A stretch of DNA of 64,000 bases from Tuwongella immobilis (GTDB lineage Bacteria; Planctomycetota; Planctomycetia; Gemmatales; Gemmataceae), in contig NZ_LR593887.1 of the NCBI RefSeq assembly GCF_901538355.1, positions 5,618,920-5,682,919 on the forward strand, given 5' to 3'. A model generated the notes under the pieces. It did no database searches. It was not told the DNA's origin and was given only the letters and a program-made list of their open reading frames with translations. Below, one piece after another: positions 63,985 through 64,000 of this stretch. Numbering within the stretch: the first letter of the stretch is position 1; every line of letters begins with the position of its first letter. Both the position numbers and the translations under genes were made by a program.

Positions 63985-64000
63985 CGGCGAGGCACTCCCG

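Noticed and set aside
1-64000. tRNA, rRNA, 4.5S RNA or riboswitch genes
   Set aside because: No cloverleaf with CCA-type end, no conserved rRNA segments and no known riboswitch core seen by eye; a covariance search would be needed to be sure.

Overview
The window is chromosomal DNA of a planctomycete, most likely of the family Gemmataceae (Tuwongella, Gemmata or a close relative). The reasons are eight paralogues that begin with a TIGR02996-type N-terminal motif, a protein starting with the planctomycete LSLEDR motif, pre-peptidase (PPC) and sulfatase secreted proteins, and several Ser/Thr kinases, all at moderately high GC. The species assignment is inference. I saw no tRNA, rRNA, insertion sequence, prophage or CRISPR array.

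Layout. 0.1-3.8 kb (minus strand): Xaa-Pro peptidase, accB, accC and two small membrane proteins. 4.0-9.7 kb (plus): two tandem Ser/Thr kinases, each fused through an internal twin-arginine hydrophobic segment to a UrtA-like ligand-binding domain, then a bacterial PH-domain membrane protein. 9.7-17.5 kb: pyrF, a PPC-domain secreted protein, a small secreted protein, an arylsulfatase, and an orphan adenine methyltransferase translationally coupled to a conserved hypothetical gene. 17.8-21.7 kb (plus): a polysaccharide ABC exporter with two glycosyltransferases.

21.7-39.9 kb is the most unusual part. Eight TIGR02996-type, degenerate leucine-rich-repeat (LRR) proteins lie on the minus strand in three runs (two, four and two genes, every internal junction a 4-base ATGA overlap). 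A plus-strand cassette of three secreted LRR proteins interrupts them. Those three genes share a 119-base leader with a sigma70-like promoter and a 3' hairpin, and two of them share an identical 304-base 5' end. The array is followed upstream by argC.

41-50 kb: an amidase, a cysteine desulfurase, a secreted zinc metalloprotease, a soluble histidine kinase with a receiver-HTH response regulator, and a secreted HEAT-repeat protein. 50-55 kb (minus): the translation and secretion cluster ffh, rpsP, trmD, rplS, yraN, tyrS. 55-64 kb: a membrane protein, a surface glucose/sorbosone dehydrogenase fused to FG-GAP-like repeats, a secreted esterase, then a minus-strand run with a Ca/Na exchanger, a SUKH-like protein, small unknown proteins, an AAC(3)-I-like acetyltransferase and a LysM protein at the window edge.

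Start codons were chosen by ribosome-binding sites, overlap with neighbours and where the conserved domain begins; many differ from the longest reading frame.
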